64,000 nt of DNA from Okeania sp. KiyG1 (GCF_014132355.1 NZ_BLZO01000198.1:62001-126000), one strand, 5' to 3'. Shown: positions 27,485 through 37,710, counted from the first letter of the stretch. Numbers and translations are program-made. Notes: generated from the letters alone by a model not told the origin.

Positions 27485-29547
27485 AATTAATTTCAATTAT
27501 CTTGTGTAACTTTCGTCAGTTTTACGGCAAAACTCCAGAAATAATCTTGGCATCAGGTCAGAAAAATACAACAATTATTCATGGCAATAATGGTGCAGGT
27601 AAAACTACCATAATGAACGCCTTTACTTGGGTACTTTATGAAAAATTTAGCGCCGCTTTTGTCGTAGAAACTCAACTTGTAAATAAACGAGCAATTACAG
27701 AAGCAAAACTTGGTAAAGCCATAGCTTGTTGGGTAGAAATTGTATTTGAACATGATAATAAACGGTATCAAGCCAAACGTTTATCACGAGCTTATAGGAA
27801 TGAAAAAAATGAAATTGAACATGGTAAAAGTGAATTATATATGCAGATAGCTGGAGATGACGGACGTTGGTCTCCACCCCCAGAACATCCTGATGATATT
27901 ATTGGTAGAATTTTGCCAGAAAGTTTGCATCGATATTTCTTTTTTGACGGAGAAAGAATTGAGTATATTGTTAGAGATGACCGGAAAAGTGAAATAGCAG
28001 AAGCGACAAAAGAATTATTAGGAATTGAAGTATTAAATCGTTCTGTTAGACATTTAGGAGAAGCCAAAAAATCCTTAGAAACTGATTTAAGATTAATTGG
28101 TAATCCTGAAACTAAAAAACTGCTGAAAGAAAAAAATCAAATTGAACAAGAAATTAACAAATTATCAAAACGCCAAACAGAGATAGAGAAAGAATTACAA
28201 AATCATCGAGAAGTTAAGAAAGAAATTAGTAGTCGTTTAGTGGAATTTAAAGGTGCAGAAGGATTACCCCAACAAAAAGGCCAATTAAATCTCCAGATAG
28301 TATCAATCAAAGAACAAATATTACAAGCTCATCAGGGGTTAAAAAGAGCCATATCAACTCGTGGTTATATGGTTTTCTTGTCAGATGCCATAGAAAAATT
28401 CCGAGAACTTTTTGGTAATTTAAAAGAAAAAGGAGAGTTACCCATAGGAATTAAAAGACAGTTTGTACAACAATTATTAGAAAAACAACGTTGTATTTGT
28501 GGAGCAGAATTAACTATAGATTCTCCAGGGAGAAAATCAGTAGAAAAATGGATGGAAAAAGCCGAAATTGCTGATGTAGAAGAAACCGCAATTAGAATGA
28601 GTATACAGATAGATGAAATTGACAAACAAGTAGTGGAATTTTGGGATGAAGTTGATAGACAACAAGCTAATATCGAAAAATTACGTCATCAACTTTCACG
28701 GGTTGAAAATGAATTAGAGTCAGTTCATAAAAAACTACGAAATTATCCAGACGAAGATATTCAGCAGTTACAAAAACGCTTAGATGAAATTGAAATTAAA
28801 GTAGGAAACTTAAACCGAGAAACTGGCTCAAATGCTCTACAACTAGAAACTTTAAATAAAGAAATTAAAATCTTAGATAAACAACTTGATAAACAACAAA
28901 TGAATGAATTAAAACAAGTTTTAGCCCAAAGGCGAATTGCCGCTACTCAAGATGCTATCAATAGATTGATAGAAGTCCGAGGGCGTCTAGAAAAACAGTT
29001 TAGAGTTTCCTTAGAAAAACGAGTACAAGAATTATTTTCAGAAATTTCTTTTACTCCCTATATTCCTAAATTGAATGAAAATTATGAATTAACTTTAGTA
29101 GAAAATACTGGTGGAGAAGATGCCTTAGTTGCCGCTTCTACAGGAGAAAATCAAATCCTAAGTTTGGCATTTATTGGTAGTATTATTGACGAAGTACGAA
29201 TCTGGAGTCAAAAAAACACTTTAATGGGACCAGATAGTAGCACTTTTCCCATAGTAATGGATTCCCCTTTTGGCAGTTTAGACGAAATTTATCGCAGACA
29301 AATTGCTAATATTATTCCTCAACTAGCAAATCAATTAGTTGTATTAGTAACTAAAACTCAATGGCGAGGTGAAGTAGCTGAAGAAATGGCTGATTATATT
29401 GGTAGAGAATATGTGCTTTCTTATAATTCTCCAAAATTAGATTGTGAAGAAGATGCTATTCACTTAAGTGGAAAATCTTATGCTTTGGTAAAACGTAGTC
29501 CGAATGAGTTTGAATATACAGAAGTGCTGGAGGTAGATTATGATTAA
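27481..29547 (+). CDS. DndD-like / Rad50-like SMC ATPase
   Basis: 688 residues. N-terminal Walker A GNNGAGKTT (about 35-43), FFFDGERIEYI near 155 (equivalent to the DndD FLFDGEQ motif), long coiled coils, a C-x-C-G knuckle (CICGAEL, about 338-344) between coil arms like half a Rad50 zinc hook, signature STGENQILSL near 552, and Walker B FPIVMDSPFGSLDE near 588-601. It belongs to the DndD-like branch of SMC ATPases but is distinct from the dndD at 2954. It probably works with the coupled small protein at 27239, as a second DNA-sensing or restriction-side ATPase of the island; that role is inference. Confidence 0.8.
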   Translation: MKLISIILCNFRQFYGKTPEIILASGQKNTTIIHGNNGAGKTTIMNAFTWVLYEKFSAAFVVETQLVNKRAITEAKLGKAIACWVEIVFEHDNKRYQAKRLSRAYRNEKNEIEHGKSELYMQIAGDDGRWSPPPEHPDDIIGRILPESLHRYFFFDGERIEYIVRDDRKSEIAEATKELLGIEVLNRSVRHLGEAKKSLETDLRLIGNPETKKLLKEKNQIEQEINKLSKRQTEIEKELQNHREVKKEISSRLVEFKGAEGLPQQKGQLNLQIVSIKEQILQAHQGLKRAISTRGYMVFLSDAIEKFRELFGNLKEKGELPIGIKRQFVQQLLEKQRCICGAELTIDSPGRKSVEKWMEKAEIADVEETAIRMSIQIDEIDKQVVEFWDEVDRQQANIEKLRHQLSRVENELESVHKKLRNYPDEDIQQLQKRLDEIEIKVGNLNRETGSNALQLETLNKEIKILDKQLDKQQMNELKQVLAQRRIAATQDAINRLIEVRGRLEKQFRVSLEKRVQELFSEISFTPYIPKLNENYELTLVENTGGEDALVAASTGENQILSLAFIGSIIDEVRIWSQKNTLMGPDSSTFPIVMDSPFGSLDEIYRRQIANIIPQLANQLVVLVTKTQWRGEVAEEMADYIGREYVLSYNSPKLDCEEDAIHLSGKSYALVKRSPNEFEYTEVLEVDYD

Positions 29548-29603
29548 ATCCTCAAAATTATTTATGTGAATTAGTATTAGTAACATAAGTTGAAGTTGTT
29601 GAA

Positions 29604-29831
29604 CAGGGTAAGCTCATCTTAACAATCATTGACAAATAGTATTTTTTGTGTTCCTGTTGCTCTGAAAGCTTTTTAGATTAATTTAGTAACTAGAATACAT
29701 TCCAATTGTTAAGCAAGAAAACCCATAATTATGAATATTTTGTGATATTAATAATTCCTTGAAAAGCTTGTACTGCAAGCAGCTCATAAAAACCTTTATT
29801 TATCAATAGTATTTTAGATGAGCTTGCCCTG
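29604..29831. mobile_element. MITE-like element with CAGGGTAAGCTCATCT ends
   Basis: 228 bp bounded by inverted repeats CAGGG(T/C)AAGCTCATCT (15 of 16 match). No coding capacity and no clear target duplication. Followed by a taactga STRR (29831-29868). Fills the gap between the ATPase and the DUF4332 gene. Confidence 0.65.
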
Positions 29832-29929
29832 ATAACTGATAACTGATAACTGATAACTGATAACTGAAATGACTTCTTATCATAGCTCCTCGACAGAAGG
29901 TAAAATAGTGAAAGTCAAATAACAGATAA

Positions 29930-30397
29930 ATGATGATAAATAATATTCAAGATATTGAAGGCATGAATTCTGTATATGCTGAAAAATTAATAGGAGTAGG
30001 TATCACTAAAGTAACAGAACTATTAGAACAATGTTCGTCTCTCGCAGGAATAGAAGAATTAGAGCAAGCTACTACCATTGAAAAAGACCTGATTATTCAG
30101 TGGGTAAATTTTGCTGATTTATCACAAATTAAAGGAATAGACCGGGAATATTTTTCCCTCTTATCAGCTTTAGGAATACATACAATTTCTCAGTTAAAAA
30201 ATCGGTTTCCTGAAACACTCCACTCTCAGATGATGAAGCTTAACCGTCAAAAACAACTGGTACAATGTTTACCTAGTTTAAGTCTTGTTAGAAGTTGGGT
30301 TGCTCAGGCAACAAACCTTCAAAGAAAAACTGCCCATAACAATGTGCCAACTACTAAATTACCATCAAAAAAATGGTCTATAGATTGGTCTGATTAA
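29930..30397 (+). CDS. DUF4332 (helix-hairpin-helix) protein
   Basis: 155 residues. Two helix-hairpin-helix-like units: IEGMNSVYAEKLIGVGITKVTELLEQ (about 8-33) and IKGIDREYFSLLSALGIHTISQL (about 64-86), the layout of DUF4332 proteins. Such folds often bind DNA non-specifically. Role unknown. It follows the DndD-like ATPase gene after a MITE; no operon link is evident. Confidence 0.75.
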   Translation: MMINNIQDIEGMNSVYAEKLIGVGITKVTELLEQCSSLAGIEELEQATTIEKDLIIQWVNFADLSQIKGIDREYFSLLSALGIHTISQLKNRFPETLHSQMMKLNRQKQLVQCLPSLSLVRSWVAQATNLQRKTAHNNVPTTKLPSKKWSIDWSD

Positions 30398-30469
30398 GAA
30401 AAAAGGTAGCGATCGACAAGTAATGATTTTTGCAGTTTAATTTCTAACAATTAAAGGAATATACCAAGT

Positions 30470-31880
30470 GACATACTCCCACACTAAGCTGAAGCTATAG
30501 TGTGGGCTTCTCGTTTCGCAGTCCCGGTACCCCGTCGGACTCCACGAGCTTTAAGGACGTCTGGGCCCTGCCGCCCTATTTTTTATATTTATCGCTGCGT
30601 TTACATCGCGGTCTATTACTGTACCGCAGTGCGGACAAGAATGAGTTCTTTGGGATAATTCTTTCGGGACTTTTTCCCCACAGTTTGAGCAGTCTTGGCT
30701 GGTATTTTTGGGGTTTACTGCTATAGTCTTCTGTCCAGCATTTCCGGCTTTGACAGTCAAAATAGTCAGGAATTGACCCCATCCAGCATCGTTAATTGAT
30801 TTGCTCAAACGGGTCTTTGCTAGCCCTTTAATGTTTAATTTTTCGTGGGCGATAACTTCGGCTTTTGATAACAATTCATTGGCTGTTTTAAAATGAAAAT
30901 CTTTACGTTTATCGGCTACTTTTTTATGTTGTTTAGCTAAGGCTTTGACAGCTTTTAACCATCTTTTACTACCTTTCTTTTGATAAACGTTTCTGTAGAA
31001 TCTTTAATCGCTGCTGAGAAGAGCGATAGTATTGAGGTATGGGGACAGATTCTCCTTCACTTGTTACTAAGAATTCCTTTAGCCCCATATCAATTCCCAG
31101 AGTATTTTTTAATGTAGGTTCCACTTCACTTGTGGAAGTTGGAACTGATTTGTCTTCTAGGGATAAAGTCACATAATAACCATCTCCTTTACGACTAATA
31201 GTTACAGTTTTTATTTGAAAACCATCAGGTAACGGCCGATGTTGAATCAACTTTATATTGCCTATTTTGGGCAAGTTTATCTTGTTTCCTTCTATGCAGT
31301 CTTGCTTGATTTGAGGATAAGTAAAACTGCGATAACGTCCTTTTCCTTTAAACCTTGGTTTTCCTAATTTTCCTCCATTTTTGTCTGCCTTAAACCATCT
31401 ATCAAAAGCAAGTTTTACCCGTTTTATGCAATCTTGCAAAACCTGAGAATGAATCAACTTGTAGGAAGGAAACTTGTCTTTGGTATTGACCAAATCTTTT
31501 TTTTGAGAGTAATAATCTGGATTATCCCTGAGTCTTGGAATTGGCATCTACCTTGGGGCAAGCATTAACCGGACAACGGTTTTCTGACCACCATGAGAAT
31601 CTTTCACCTAACCGATAGTTGTACTGCCGACGCAACAATTCCAACCACATTTCTATTGTGGCTAACTGTTCTTTATTTGGCCTTAATTTATATTGGTAGG
31701 CAGTGCCCATGGTGGAAATTTTCCGGGGTGATAGCAATATAATAATACAAGTTTTTCAACTAGGGCGAAAGCTTCTGCTGGGATAGCATGCAAATTTAAT
31801 AGGTTCGATGCCCATTCAATTTGTCGCCGATTCATCTCACGCCAAATCTGCATAATTATGGCGTGAGGCTTCTCGGCGAT
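30470..31880 (-). mobile_element. IS200/IS605-type element, tnpB only
   Basis: Bounded by a right-end hairpin (30478-30507, CCCACACT...AGTGTGGG) and a left-end imperfect hairpin (31824-31879, TCGCCGA...TCGGCGA with inner TCACGCC/GGCGTGA). It contains a tnpB broken by frameshifts and no tnpA, so it is a non-autonomous or dead IS1341-like copy. Exact ends are estimates. Confidence 0.65.
30551..31737 (-). pseudogene. tnpB: TnpB RNA-guided nuclease, two frameshifts
   Basis: Three segments in three frames: 31737-31522 (N-terminus, LRPNKEQ...RQYNYRL), 31547-30969 (wedge/REC and RuvC-I, GIDMGLKEF) and about 30965-30551 (RuvC-II region EKLNIKGL, zinc ribbon CSNCG...CPHCG, Ruv[11 protein letters not shown]). 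The first frame change is near 31535 and the second at the KER-GSKRW junction near 30967. The catalytic Asp, Glu and Asp are all still encoded, so decay is recent. It would not give active protein unless frames are shifted during translation or the breaks are sequencing errors. Confidence 0.8.
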
Positions 31881-31924
31881 TCAGCTAAAATTTAGCTGAT
31901 AGTAAATAGTCATTCATCTGTTTC

Positions 31925-32920
31925 ATAGAAGCGATCGCTCTACTGAAAAACTCTACACATTATCATCCTGTGAAGCACCTAAAAAATCCCCAAGGTTTTT
32001 TGCCTTGCATTGCTCAAATAATTGTGAGATAATTTAACTATAAGGGTTAACTTGCCTATACGCTTGACTTTTTATTCAATCAAGAAATATATATGACATA
32101 CTCAACACTTACTACCACAAATAGTCTAGAGAAATAAAAGACACAAATATAGCCAGACTTGAGGTGAATTTTATTAGTTATCTGTATAGAAGCGATCGCT
32201 CTACTGAAAAACTCTACACATTATCATCCTGTGAAGCACCTAAAAAATCCCCAAGGTTTTTTGCCTTGCATTGCTCAAATAATTGTGAGACAATCTAACT
32301 ATAAGGGTGAACTCGCCTATACACTTGACTTTTTATTCAATCAAGAAATAGAAATACTCAGCACTCACTGCCACAAATAGCCATGAGAAATAGAGGTGAT
32401 TCTTATAAGTTATTTGTTGATAGCGATGTAGCTACTGCACTTGCTCCGCCAACGCTCCATTGAAAAACCGGACAACTTTTTATTTTGTGAAGCACCTAAA
32501 AAATCGCCAAGGTTTTTTGCCTTGCATTGCTCAAATAATTGTGAGAGAATTTAACTATAAGGGTTAACTTGACCCTACGCTTGACTTTTTATTCAATCAA
32601 AGAATATATGATGAAATACCCAGCACTCTCTAGCACAAATAGTCTGGAAAAATAAAAGACACAAATATAGCCAGAGTTGAGGTGGTTTTTATTAGTCCTC
32701 TATATAGAAGCGATCGCTCTAGTGCAGGATGGCAGAAATAACTAACCAGTTACAAATGACTTCCGCGTAGCGACTCTATTGATAAAACCCCACAACTTTT
32801 CATTTTGTGAAGCACCTAAAAAATCGCCAAGGTTTTTTGCCTTGCACTCTCCAAATAATTGTGAGATAATTTAACTATAAGGGTTAACTCGCCCCTCCGC
32901 TTGACTTTTTATTCAATACA
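31925..32920. repeat. Four-copy 256-320 bp tandem repeat with hairpin
   Basis: Four units, tagged by tgaagcacc at 31971, 32232, 32488 and 32808 (steps 261, 256 and 320). Each has a HIP1-containing block, the hairpin CAAGG-TTTTTTG-CCTTG preceded by aaaaaatc(c/g)c, caaataattgtgag, ctataaggg and ttgactttttattcaa. On the minus strand the hairpin is followed by a T-run, as in an intrinsic terminator. Unit 4 is longer because of a nested 55-bp element (32719-32775) shared with 41147-41235. No protein is encoded. Confidence 0.8.
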
Positions 32921-33023
32921 AAAATAGTATTTCACCCACATATAAAATCTCAGTGATTTTCAATTAGAGGAAGTTTAAATATCCCCCCAATCGAAAATTC
33001 AGACTTTTTAACCGTGAATTTTA

Positions 33024-33788
33024 TCAAGAAAATTCAGACTTTTTAAACACTAGAAAATGTTGTTGTGGTAAAAAATCATCAGTCTCTTGCCAAACCAAAC
33101 CCACAGAATTCATTTCTTTTTTCACCTGTTTCTCAGTCATCTTGTGCAAACCTTTAATCATAATCATCGGATTTTCACCCCGATATTCCAATAAAATAAC
33201 CCGCCCACCAGACTTCAAAGCAGCAACTATTCCTAACATCATTTCTCGCGGATATTCAAACTCATGATAAGCATCAACTAACAAAGCAATATCAACAGTA
33301 GAAGGAGACAACTTAGGATTATCTACATCCCCTAAAACCGTCTCAATATTAGTAATATTTTCCTCATTTTTAACAAAATTAATTAACTCCAACATCTCCG
33401 GTTGTACATCTACGGCAATAACCTTACCTTGAGGAATCAAAGGACTAATTCTAAAAGTAAAATAACCAGTACCAGCACCAATATCTGCCACAACATCCGT
33501 AGGTTTTAAATCAAGATAATCGATAGCACTTTGAGGATTTTCTCTATAACTTCTGCTAGGTCTTTCTAACCATGTAGCACCTTCATGACCCATAACTTTA
33601 GCTATTTCTCGACCTAGATAAAATTTCCCAATACCTTCCGGGTTATGGATAGTTTTATATTGATAAACTCCATCTGAACTAGCAACCACATTAGCTTTTA
33701 TAGAACAAGCATTTAAGACCAAACCTAGAATAGCTATAAATAAAATTATAGCTACATTTTGAAAATACTTCCTGAACTGTTTATTCAT
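33024..33788 (-). CDS. Exported class I SAM-dependent methyltransferase
   Basis: 254 residues. An N-terminal hydrophobic signal ends in a lipobox-like LNAC (about residues 25-28), suggesting a lipoprotein or periplasmic anchor. The Rossmann methyltransferase core follows: motif I VVADIGAGTGYF (about 97-108), VIAVDVQPEM (motif II) and LLVDAYHEFEYP (motif IV region). Similar secreted methyltransferase-like proteins occur in cyanobacteria and planctomycetes; substrate unknown. Single gene; the tandem array lies downstream. Confidence 0.8.
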   Translation of the reverse strand: MNKQFRKYFQNVAIILFIAILGLVLNACSIKANVVASSDGVYQYKTIHNPEGIGKFYLGREIAKVMGHEGATWLERPSRSYRENPQSAIDYLDLKPTDVVADIGAGTGYFTFRISPLIPQGKVIAVDVQPEMLELINFVKNEENITNIETVLGDVDNPKLSPSTVDIALLVDAYHEFEYPREMMLGIVAALKSGGRVILLEYRGENPMIMIKGLHKMTEKQVKKEMNSVGLVWQETDDFLPQQHFLVFKKSEFS

Positions 33789-34323
33789 TGCTAAGTATAA
33801 TTAAATAACAGGAATAATCTTATCATATTTCATCAAATCAGTAAGTTAATATAAAACAAAAAAAACCTGATAATTAGTTTAATTATACTTGCCTTATATT
33901 CATCCATTTTGAGTATTTTTAGTAAGCATTCCGCAGGAAATGTTTACCATTTTCAAACAGAATAATGAATTACTATTACCACGGCAATAGTTGATTTTTT
34001 TCAATCATTTAAAATTCACAATTAATAACCACTCATTCTTTTTGAGAAAATAATTGAGTCAGAATAAATATCAATGAATCTTCTACTTTTAAGGAGAAGC
34101 TTAAAACATGAAATAATTAATCATTGGATAACTTTAACTCAAAAATCCATATATTTAAGCAGAAAAAAATAATTTTAAATTTAATTATTTTAGTTATAAA
34201 ATAATTGAAAAACAAGAGAAATATTCCCTATTTGACTAGATTGGTATATATTTTAATTGGAGATACAGTAGTTTGTATCAATTCAAGCAATCAACAAAAA
34301 TTAATTGGTAAATTAATACAATT
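33789..34323. other. Spacer with a 26-bp mini-MITE remnant
   Basis: AT-rich divergent region. It contains GTAAGCATT...AAATGTTTAC (33922-33947), a minimal relative of the GTAAGC MITEs, flanked by TATTTTTA / CATTTTCA (6 of 8 match). No gene or RNA recognised. Confidence 0.5.
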
Positions 34324-34659
34324 ATGCCTCAAGAATATAATAAATTAGTACGCGATCGCATACCAGAAATTATCCGTAAAAATGGTTTAGAGTGTGAAAC
34401 GATCGCTCTCTCAGAAACAGAATATCGCCAAGCATTACGAGAAAAACTTATTGAAGAAGCCCAAGAAGCAGCAACAGCAAGTAACAGTGAATTAGCCATA
34501 GAAATAGCCGACCTATTAGAAGTAGTAGATGCTTTACTCAAAAGTTATGGAATTTCTCATAATCAAATTACACTCGAACGAGACCGAAAACGCGCAACTA
34601 AAGGAGATTTTGAGCAAAAAATTATGTTATTGTGGACAAAAGAAAATACTACTAAATAG
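34324..34659 (+). CDS. MazG-like / phosphoribosyl-ATP pyrophosphohydrolase-like protein
   Basis: 111 residues. It reads YNKLVRDRIPEIIRKNG (residues 5-21), KLIEEAQEA (about 42-50, the E-E-x-x-E metal-binding helix) and EIADLLEVVDALL (about 59-71, the E-x-x-D helix), the all-alpha NTP pyrophosphatase fold of the COG4997 type. It hydrolyses nucleoside triphosphates or related nucleotides; the physiological substrate is not inferable. HIP1 sites lie within the gene. It stands alone, 540 bases upstream of the PT-associated gene. House-cleaning or nucleotide-depletion roles are both possible. Confidence 0.8.
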   Translation: MPQEYNKLVRDRIPEIIRKNGLECETIALSETEYRQALREKLIEEAQEAATASNSELAIEIADLLEVVDALLKSYGISHNQITLERDRKRATKGDFEQKIMLLWTKENTTK

Positions 34660-35202
34660 AAATTATTAAAAATGTTGAGGAAAAACATCTTCAACAATTA
34701 ATAATTAATAATTAATAATTAATAATTACCTCTTCTTTTCAAGGAGAGCATTGACTCCAAGAAAAAAATTTTCTTGTTTCTCCTTTAAGAGCTGATTTGT
34801 AAACTTCGCCAAAAGTGTTATATTATCTAGCTTGTAGCAATTAATAATTTACTTGACAAAAATCCTGGAATCCTGGAATCTAAGTATAGCAAGTAATTCA
34901 GTGCCTTAATATTTACTTTATAAATCAGCTCTAAAGGAGAGGCTTTAAACCTTAGTTATTCGATAAATTTTTTGTCAAATTAGACTACCTACTACAATGG
35001 TAGAAGTAAATCGTTTAATACTTCCAAAAATGTTAGTATAAATTGAAGCAGATATTTCACAATAATAATAAAGATGATAAATATCTGCTTACTACTTAAT
35101 CATACTGTAGATAAAATTAAACAATTAATAATTGCCTATTCTTATTCTTAAAATAGGAAATGTCTTTCCAACTGTTCCCTGCTATATGTTTAAATTTTAG
35201 TA
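34660..35202. other. Spacer with split foldback-family copy
   Basis: Contains aattaat heptamers (about 34696-34730) and arms of the cctctcctt/aaaggagagg foldback (about 34694-34965), separated by unrelated AT-rich DNA with a cctggaat tandem dimer (34865-34880). No gene seen. Confidence 0.45.
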
Positions 35203-35667
35203 ATGAATAGAATTAGAATTGCCAGAGATAAAGCAGATTTAGTCAAAGCTTTAACCGAGTCAGAAGAAAAAACAGGTCCTTTTAAAACTTATGCCGATGT
35301 AATGGTATTTGCCGCATCTTTAGCCATTAAGAAAAACCACCGAGTTCCACTAACAGAAATTTCTCAAAGAGAACCCGGTCCAATTAGTATTGAAGTGTTT
35401 TGGTCTAGGGGATATGAAAGTGTTATTAAATTAATCGCGATCGCCGACACAAAAGATACAAAAATTATCTCTCCAGTAAATGAAGAAATAGAAGAGAATT
35501 GCATTAAAATATTTGAAGAATATGCCAATGGAGGGCTAGAAATATTACGAGATGAAATGCGGGGAGCAGTAAATTATTCAGAACGACTTTTATTAGTCTT
35601 AATTTCCCAGAGGTATCAAAAATCTCAAACAGAAACAGAATTTGACTTAACTAAATTTTTGAAATAA
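35203..35667 (+). CDS. DNA phosphorothioation-associated protein 4-like
   Basis: 154 residues. The N-terminus (RIRIARDKADLVKALTESEEKTGPFKTYADVMVFAASLAIKK) and overall size match the small family annotated as dnd system-associated protein 4, found near dnd genes. The opening resembles the DndE-like pattern of a helical protein acting on growth-phase DNA, but it is longer than DndE. Molecular role unknown. Its presence 22-25 kb away from dndC supports reading the whole 3-36 kb stretch as one dispersed PT island. Confidence 0.7.
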   Translation: MNRIRIARDKADLVKALTESEEKTGPFKTYADVMVFAASLAIKKNHRVPLTEISQREPGPISIEVFWSRGYESVIKLIAIADTKDTKIISPVNEEIEENCIKIFEEYANGGLEILRDEMRGAVNYSERLLLVLISQRYQKSQTETEFDLTKFLK

Positions 35668-36278
35668 ATAAAAAGTTCAAAAATCAACAAATAACAGTTA
35701 ACAATTAAAAATTAATCATCACCTCTTTCTTTTAAAAAATCATAGAATTGACTAAAAAGAAATATCAATAACTTTTATCCTTCGGCACACTTTTTTTCTT
35801 AGAAAAAACCTCAATCTATAATTTACACTTCAAATAAAAACACCATACTTAATTGAAGAAGGCAGCTATGCTACGGGAGCTGTTTTTTTTAACTTTTAAC
35901 CTTTAACCCACATTCGGAAATTCAAGAGCGTATCATTAAAAGTAGTATATAAATCCTGAACTTGGTAGGTATTTATACTATGCAAATCATCTCAATTACT
36001 TTTTTCGTCGATCGATCTTCCCAGTAAAAAATTTACGCATAAATACTTGCTATATTTGATTACTCAATCACGGCAGCTATGATTTTCTTCTAAAATTCTG
36101 TCTCCTGTCTCCTGTCTCCTGACTCCTGATTCTATACTACATTTTGTGGTGCGGAATGTGGGCTTTAACCTTTAACTTTTGACTTTTAAGTTTTGACTTT
36201 TGACTTATAGTCTAGATGCGCCCATACAGGTATGATGGCGATATTGAGCATCAAAAAGGGAACGCAAATTAAAGAATC
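35668..36278. other. Spacer upstream of glgA
   Basis: Contains a terminator-like hairpin (35863-35890), tctcctg and aactttt heptamer runs (about 36098-36125 and 36168-36205) and the glgA leader. No gene seen. Confidence 0.5.
35863..35890 (+). terminator. Intrinsic-terminator-like hairpin
   Basis: CAGCT-atgctacggg-AGCTG followed by eight T residues. It lies about 200 bases after the PT-associated gene, and the T-run is oriented for plus-strand transcripts. Confidence 0.6.
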
Positions 36279-37697
36279 ATGCGAATTTTATTTGTGGCAG
36301 CTGAAGTAACTCCTTTAGCCAAAGTTGGTGGTATGGCCGATGTAGTAGGAGCCTTACCCAAAGTGCTACGGGCCATGGGTCACGATGTCCGTATCCTTAT
36401 GCCTTACTATGGCTTTCTGGGCGACAAAATGGAAATCCCAGAAGAACCAATCTGGGAAGGAAATGCTATGTATCAAAGCTTTGGCATTTATGAGACAGTA
36501 CTACCAAAAAGTGATGTACCGTTATATCTGTTTGGTCATCCTAGCTTTTGGCCACGTCGTATCTACTACGGAGATGACGAAGACTGGAGGTTCACTCTAT
36601 TTGCCAATGGAGCGGCTGAGTTTTGCTGGAATGGCTGGAAACCAGATATTATTCATTGCAATGACTGGCACACAGGTATGATACCAGTTTGGATGAACGA
36701 AACCCCAGATATTAAGACCGTATTTACTATTCATAACCTAGCTTATCAAGGACCTTGGCGCTGGTACTTGGAAAGAATTACTTGGTGTCCCTGGTACATG
36801 GAAGGCCATAATACAATGGCAGCAGCAGTTCAGTTTGCAGATCGAGTAACTACTGTTTCTCCCACTTATGCTAGTCAGATCCAAACACCTAATTATGGTG
36901 AACGCCTAGATGGTTTAATGTCCTTTGTGAGCGGGAAACTACATGGCATCCTCAATGGTATCGATATGAACTTTTATAATCCAGCTAGTGACAGATATAT
37001 TGCTCAAACTTATAGCGTCGATACCCTGGAGAAACGTGCTGATAATAAAATTGCTCTTCAAGAAGAGGTGGGTTTTGAAGTAAATAAGAATACCTTTCTC
37101 GTAGGAATGGTCTCCCGACTGGTAGAGCAAAAGGGACTCGATCTAATGCTGCAAGTCTTGGATCGGTTTATGGCCTACACCGATAGTCAGTTTATATTGT
37201 TGGGCACGGGCGATCGCTTCTATGAAACTCAAATGTGGCAGATAGCTACTCGTTACCCTGGTCGTATGAGTGTGCAACTTTTATATAATGATGCACTATC
37301 TCGACGGATCTATGCAGGTACCGATGCTTTTTTAATGCCTAGTCGGTTTGAGCCTTGTGGTATTAGTCAAATGTTGGCCATGCGGTATGGTAGCGTACCT
37401 ATTGTACGTCGCACAGGAGGGTTAGTTGATACAGTACCTTTCCATGACCCAGTTAACAATGCTGGTACTGGCTATTGTTTCGATCGCTATGAACCACTAG
37501 ACTTCTTTACTGCAATGGTTAGAGCTTGTGAAGCTTTCCGCTTTAAAGAGCAATGGCAAGAATTACAGAAACGTGGGATGAGACAAAACTTTAGTTGGGA
37601 CAAATCAGCTCAGGAGTATATTAAAATGTACAAATCAATACTTGGATTACCTGAGGAAGAAACAGCAGTAGAGAAAGAACCTGAATTAGTACAGTAA
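36279..37697 (+). CDS. glgA: Glycogen synthase, ADP-glucose type
   Basis: 472 residues, GT5 family. It transfers glucose from ADP-glucose to the growing alpha-1,4-glucan in the cytosol. N-terminal motif [17 protein letters not shown] (15-31) is the K-x-G-G substrate loop. Later landmarks are [13 protein letters not shown] (about 127-139), the second-domain loop around [12 protein letters not shown] (about 278-289) and the E-x-x-G-I-S-Q block [11 protein letters not shown] (about 359-369), with the catalytic Glu. Length is normal. Monocistronic, ending at a hairpin terminator. Less AT-rich codon use than the island genes marks it as core genome. Confidence 0.96.
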   Translation: MRILFVAAEVTPLAKVGGMADVVGALPKVLRAMGHDVRILMPYYGFLGDKMEIPEEPIWEGNAMYQSFGIYETVLPKSDVPLYLFGHPSFWPRRIYYGDDEDWRFTLFANGAAEFCWNGWKPDIIHCNDWHTGMIPVWMNETPDIKTVFTIHNLAYQGPWRWYLERITWCPWYMEGHNTMAAAVQFADRVTTVSPTYASQIQTPNYGERLDGLMSFVSGKLHGILNGIDMNFYNPASDRYIAQTYSVDTLEKRADNKIALQEEVGFEVNKNTFLVGMVSRLVEQKGLDLMLQVLDRFMAYTDSQFILLGTGDRFYETQMWQIATRYPGRMSVQLLYNDALSRRIYAGTDAFLMPSRFEPCGISQMLAMRYGSVPIVRRTGGLVDTVPFHDPVNNAGTGYCFDRYEPLDFFTAMVRACEAFRFKEQWQELQKRGMRQNFSWDKSAQEYIKMYKSILGLPEEETAVEKEPELVQ

Positions 37698-37710
37698 GAA
37701 ATTTATAATA

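Noticed and set aside
30502-30726. A plus-strand gene opposite tnpB.
   Set aside because: It is the antisense shadow of the tnpB zinc-ribbon region and has no supporting signals.
31801-31880. A tRNA, because of ggttcgatgccc.
   Set aside because: No cloverleaf can be drawn; the stretch belongs to the left-end hairpin of the IS200/IS605 element.
31925-33023. A third gene-end array, derived from the methyltransferase 3' end at 33024.
   Set aside because: Only gacttttta-type AT-rich matches are shared; no codon-level similarity as in dndC and dndD.
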